Source: CAZBKJ01 sp964492495 (lineage in GTDB: Bacteria > Patescibacteriota > Microgenomatia > UBA1400 > UBA12028). Taken from it: DNA of 16,506 nt. The position numbers were made by a program, and so were the translations under genes. The notes beneath the pieces are model-generated. The model did not search any database. It saw only the letters and a list, made by a program, of their open reading frames with translations, and had not been told where the DNA came from. Below are positions 13,911 through 16,506 of the stretch, piece after piece (the first letter of the stretch is position 1; every line of letters begins with the position of its first letter). The DNA lies in the NCBI GenBank assembly GCA_964492495.1, contig CAZBKJ010000028.1:1-16506 (forward strand), read 5' to 3'.

Positions 13911-15722
13911 TTACTCCCCAAATGTAAACGCGTAGGCAGAAATACCAGAAGGAATTGTCAGCTCCAGGATGTGATTTTCTACGCTACCTTTTGAATCAAA
14001 AATATCATACTTACGGTCTTTGTTTACCTTGATACTTCTTGCCATATCAGGGGATGAAAGCTCTGAGAAATCGGAGTAGTCAGCTGTCTGATACGTTGTC
14101 ATCTCTGTCTTCGCTATCGATTTCCCGTCAATTTTTACGCTGACTGGTATTCCTTTTGTATTTGCTCCAGCAAGGACAAGAAAGACTTTTCCTGCCGTGA
14201 AGTTGATGGATAGGGTGCTAGTGTCACTTTCTGAAGTAATACGCTCTTCTTCCACCGTCCAAGTGCCACGTAACCCAACTTGGTCGGATGCGAGTGGATC
14301 AGCGAAGTTGTACGTACTCTCAGTATTCTCTACGATCCGATTCATGGAGCCTGTATAGTTTTGGGCACGTCCATAGCCAAGATAGGTTTCATGCGTTATG
14401 TTTTTGGCAAAAAGAGAAGCTTTATTCTGTTCTTGGAGTGCGGAAGTAGTTGGCAAATCCTCTTGGCCGGCTTCTTGCAGGAGTAGCTGGATGTTTTTTT
14501 CTGTCTCTTCGTATTTTCCCTCACCAAAGTGGGTATAGCGAAGACGGCCTTTGCTATCAATGAGATAGTGAGCCGGCCAGTACTGATTTCTGTAGCTTTT
14601 CCAAATAGCAAAGTCATTATCCTGTACGACAGGATAGGTTATGCCAAAGTCCTTCATTGCTTCGAGGACATTTTTTTCTTGTTTTTCAAACTCAAATTCT
14701 GGTGCGTGAACGCCAATGATGACAAAGCCTTTGTCTTTGTAGGTGTCATACCACTTGGTCAAATACGGAAAGGTGCGAATACAGTTGATGCAGGTATATG
14801 TCCAAAAATCGACTAACACGACTTTTCCTTGTAAGTTTGTATTGAAATTCAAGCTTTCCGAATTCAGCCATTTTGTGCTGCCTAAAAACTCTGGATTTGG
14901 AACGGCTCCACGATCAGCAAGTGATCGGTAGTCAGGCTGGAGGTTGAAACTATTTGGAGATCGTTTGTCCAGCTCTTTTTGCACCAGTGGATTGTTTTCG
15001 ATTGCGGTCAAGCCAGTGCCGTAGTTTGGAAAAGTTTGAAGGATAATTGTCTGGATCTGTCTATCAATATTAAAAAAGAGTGCAACTGACATCGCAATCA
15101 TCACGACACCAAATACTTTTTGGATTCTTCCCGTATTGGCGAGTAGCCACTGATTTTTCTGCAGAAGTTGGCGTCCTCCAAACATAATCGCAAGCATAGG
15201 GATGGCTGTTCCAATGGAGTACGCAAGCGTTATAAACAGGGCAGAAAAATTCGTACTGCCGGTGAGTGCTAAGGTGATGACTGAGGCAAGAATTGGCCCC
15301 ACACACGGAGTCCAGAGTAATCCCAAGCTGATACCAATAAATAGTCCAGTGACAAAGCTTGGATCTTGGTTTGATTGGGATGAAAGAAACGGTACACGAG
15401 AGACAACGGAAGAAATACGAGAAAAGAATTGTTCAAGGATTACTTGCGTTTGGGGTATCAGTAAACTCACTCCAAACAAGGCAATCATGATGATTGCTCC
15501 ATAGCGAAGCGATTCACTGGGAATTCCAGTGGCTTTTACGATACTTGAAAGAAGCAGTGTAAAAAAAGTAAAACTCAATATAAACCCCGTCACAATTCCA
15601 AACGGTCTTTTTTTCCCGCCGGTAAGAGAGCTTGAAAGCACGATTGGCAGAATCGGCAAGATACACGGAGAGAGGACAGTCACAATACCGGCAAGAAATG
15701 CAAAAAGAAGTAAGATAAGCAT
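13911..15722 (-). CDS. DipZ-like thiol-disulfide protein: CcdA membrane domain, TlpA-type thioredoxin domain, C-terminal beta domain
   Basis: This 603-residue fusion carries reducing equivalents from the cytoplasm to the outside. Residues 1-220 form a six-span CcdA/DsbD-beta domain with paired redox cysteines in L-S-P-C20-I-L-P and W-T-P-C140-V-G-P. A linker (235-285) leads to a thioredoxin/TlpA domain: V-V-L-V-D-F-W-T-Y-T-C311-I-N-C314, the signature of DipZ, and a cis-Pro in Y-W-P383-A-H-Y. The last ~170 residues form a beta-rich domain like the carbohydrate-binding-module-fold C-terminus of mycobacterial DipZ (L-R-G-T-W-T-V-E-E-E, then F-T-A-G-K-V-F-L-V-L). ATG 15722 opens directly into the first membrane span, as usual for CcdA. 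It lies 19 bases after a thioredoxin lipoprotein gene, a likely electron acceptor. Confidence 0.92.
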   Translation of the reverse strand: MLILLLFAFLAGIVTVLSPCILPILPIVLSSSLTGGKKRPFGIVTGFILSFTFFTLLLSSIVKATGIPSESLRYGAIIMIALFGVSLLIPQTQVILEQFFSRISSVVSRVPFLSSQSNQDPSFVTGLFIGISLGLLWTPCVGPILASVITLALTGSTNFSALFITLAYSIGTAIPMLAIMFGGRQLLQKNQWLLANTGRIQKVFGVVMIAMSVALFFNIDRQIQTIILQTFPNYGTGLTAIENNPLVQKELDKRSPNSFNLQPDYRSLADRGAVPNPEFLGSTKWLNSESLNFNTNLQGKVVLVDFWTYTCINCIRTFPYLTKWYDTYKDKGFVIIGVHAPEFEFEKQEKNVLEAMKDFGITYPVVQDNDFAIWKSYRNQYWPAHYLIDSKGRLRYTHFGEGKYEETEKNIQLLLQEAGQEDLPTTSALQEQNKASLFAKNITHETYLGYGRAQNYTGSMNRIVENTESTYNFADPLASDQVGLRGTWTVEEERITSESDTSTLSINFTAGKVFLVLAGANTKGIPVSVKIDGKSIAKTEMTTYQTADYSDFSELSSPDMARSIKVNKDRKYDIFDSKGSVENHILELTIPSGISAYAFTFGE

Positions 15723-15741
15723 ACAAAAATTTTCACTCTCG

Positions 15742-16224
15742 CTAATTCAGTTGTAGGTTTTCCCGAATCACATCTATACCTCCGCCTTGCCACTTGGTGA
15801 GTTCCGCTCCATTCTCATCAATTTGCACAAGCGTGTGCTGGTAGGTAATGGCATACTTTTTTTTGAGTGCAGATGAATTGTCATAGTCCACCGTCACGAT
15901 AGTGGTTCCTTGTGGCAGTGATGAAAGATCGCTATCGAGTTCTTTTTGTAGAGCAAGGCATGTCGGACACCAGTTGGCTTTGAAGAAGTACACTGCCTGT
16001 CCTTCTTTTGCATAGGACTGTGCGGTTGCTTCGGAGGAAAATGCAACCTGTTTTGGAACAGTTCCTTGTGTGTCTTTTTGTGGTGCTTGTACTGGAATCT
16101 CTGGAGAAATCTGTTCTGAGTTCGTGGAAGTGGTAAATGGAACTGGATTTACTGGCTTTTGTGTACAACCAGCAAGAAAAAATACAACGACACAGAAAAA
16201 GATGATAGTTTTATGTATAACCAT
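15742..16224 (-). CDS. Thioredoxin-fold lipoprotein
   Basis: This 160-residue protein starts with a lipoprotein signal peptide, a hydrophobic stretch ending in L-A-G-C20, so it should be anchored on the outer face of the membrane. A Pro/Thr/Ser/Gln-rich linker (21-60) precedes a thioredoxin domain with F-F-K-A-N-W85-C86-P-T-C89 and T-V-D-Y-D. The position where thioredoxins have the cis-proline before strand 4 reads Y-Q-H130-T-L-V-Q-I-D, so His replaces Pro. That is unusual and may alter substrate release or metal affinity, though I have a faint impression that some secreted thioredoxin-like proteins share it. It is followed by the DipZ-like gene on the same strand, and the two probably work as a redox relay. 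The ATG at 16224 lacks a clear ribosome binding site. Confidence 0.9.
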   Translation of the reverse strand: MVIHKTIIFFCVVVFFLAGCTQKPVNPVPFTTSTNSEQISPEIPVQAPQKDTQGTVPKQVAFSSEATAQSYAKEGQAVYFFKANWCPTCLALQKELDSDLSSLPQGTTIVTVDYDNSSALKKKYAITYQHTLVQIDENGAELTKWQGGGIDVIRENLQLN

Positions 16225-16281
16225 TACGCTGTAATTCTGACAGAAAACAGAAACAAGCGCAAACTCTTTGAAGAATACGAG

Positions 16282-16505
16282 TTATCGTGTACTTTTTGGT
16301 ACAGGGTTTTCTCCATTTGCAACTGCAGTAAGAAACATCAAAAACTGATGGGGTGTGAAAAAGATATCAACATCTCTGGAGACAAGTTCATCGTGTTTGT
16401 TGCTCGTGCATCGATAACGCCAAGGTCTGCAGAGAGCTCATTAAGTCCGGGTTGGCCATCTACGCCGTAGAAGAAATCGCGCAGCCAATCAACGCGGCCG
16501 GCATC
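16282..16505 (-). pseudogene. 3' part of an unrecognised gene with an apparent -1 base frameshift; truncated by the window edge
   Basis: From the right edge the minus strand reads as protein in one frame (D-A-G-R-V-D-W-L-R-D-F-F-Y-G-V-D, then L-N-E-L-S-A-D-L-G-V-I-D-A-R-A-T) and meets a TGA at 16338. A second frame, open from 16437, continues with K-H-D-E-L-V-S-R-D-V-D-I-F-F-T-P-H-Q-F and ends L-T-A-V-A-N-G-E-N-P-V-P-K-S-T-R before a TAA at 16282. One extra base in the T-run at 16396-16398 (plus strand) would join them. A sequencing or assembly error, a decayed gene or programmed frameshifting could explain it. I recognise no family. The upstream part is more GC-rich than the rest of the window. 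It would be the first gene read into the thioredoxin lipoprotein gene, 57 bases downstream. The plus strand is also open here but has no early start codon. Confidence 0.5.
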
Positions 16506-16506
16506 T

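Noticed and set aside
16159..16470. 103-residue plus-strand open frame at the right edge
   Set aside because: It overlaps the lipoprotein signal peptide region on the other strand, and its sequence is erratic compared with the two protein-like minus-strand frames.
16338..16505. Plus-strand reading with C-I-D-N-A-K-V-C-R-E-L-I-K-S-G-L at the right edge
   Set aside because: It is codon-for-codon antisense to the minus-strand frame, so both look coding, but it has no start codon after its upstream stop until a late TTG, while the minus reading fits the direction of its neighbours.

Overview
The window is a compact, fully coding stretch of a bacterial genome with moderate-to-low GC, gene overlaps of 1-4 bases and almost no intergenic DNA. 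TGA is used as a stop in several genes, so the standard bacterial code applies. The style (tiny spacers, divergent versions of core genes, a four-cysteine L28, an O-antigen-ligase/TPR protein, a DipZ-type thiol-disulfide protein) suggests an ultra-small Patescibacteria/CPR lineage. That placement is inference. A run of 10 Ns and a likely frameshift at the right edge suggest a draft, possibly metagenomic, assembly.

Layout. 1-595 (+): tail of a C39-like cysteine peptidase. 596-1364 (+): a strong extended -10 promoter, rpmB (L28) and a small unknown protein. 5158-1366 (-): a membrane O-antigen ligase/polymerase-like protein with C-terminal TPRs, a REP-like palindrome, then the abutting pair def-fmt (peptide deformylase and methionyl-tRNA formyltransferase), the two enzymes of the N-formyl-methionine cycle. 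5217-9040 (+): a rod-shape/cell-wall operon, mreB-like, mreC, mreD-like and mrdA (PBP2), with genes overlapping or 5-7 bases apart. 9046-9578 (-): a RelE/YafQ-type toxin and its RHH-type antitoxin, with a promoter/operator. 9617-11401 (-): a large exported protein with glycosidase-like features. 11512-12207 (+): an unusually long nucleoside diphosphate kinase-like protein. 12204-13884 (-): two tandem paralogous SAM methyltransferases, the upstream one interrupted by the N gap. 13911-16224 (-): a periplasmic/extracytoplasmic thiol redox pair, a DipZ-like CcdA-thioredoxin-CBM fusion and a thioredoxin lipoprotein. 16282-16505 (-): the 3' part of an unrecognised gene that appears to carry a one-base frameshift.

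Themes: cell envelope building (MreBCD/PBP2, O-antigen ligase-like), extracytoplasmic redox, formyl-Met handling and a toxin-antitoxin pair. No RNA genes, CRISPR arrays, insertion sequences or prophage genes were seen. The items most worth pursuing are the NDK-like protein, the paralogous methyltransferase pair, the divergent MreB with a non-canonical phosphate loop, the thioredoxin lacking its cis-proline, and the frameshifted gene at the right edge.
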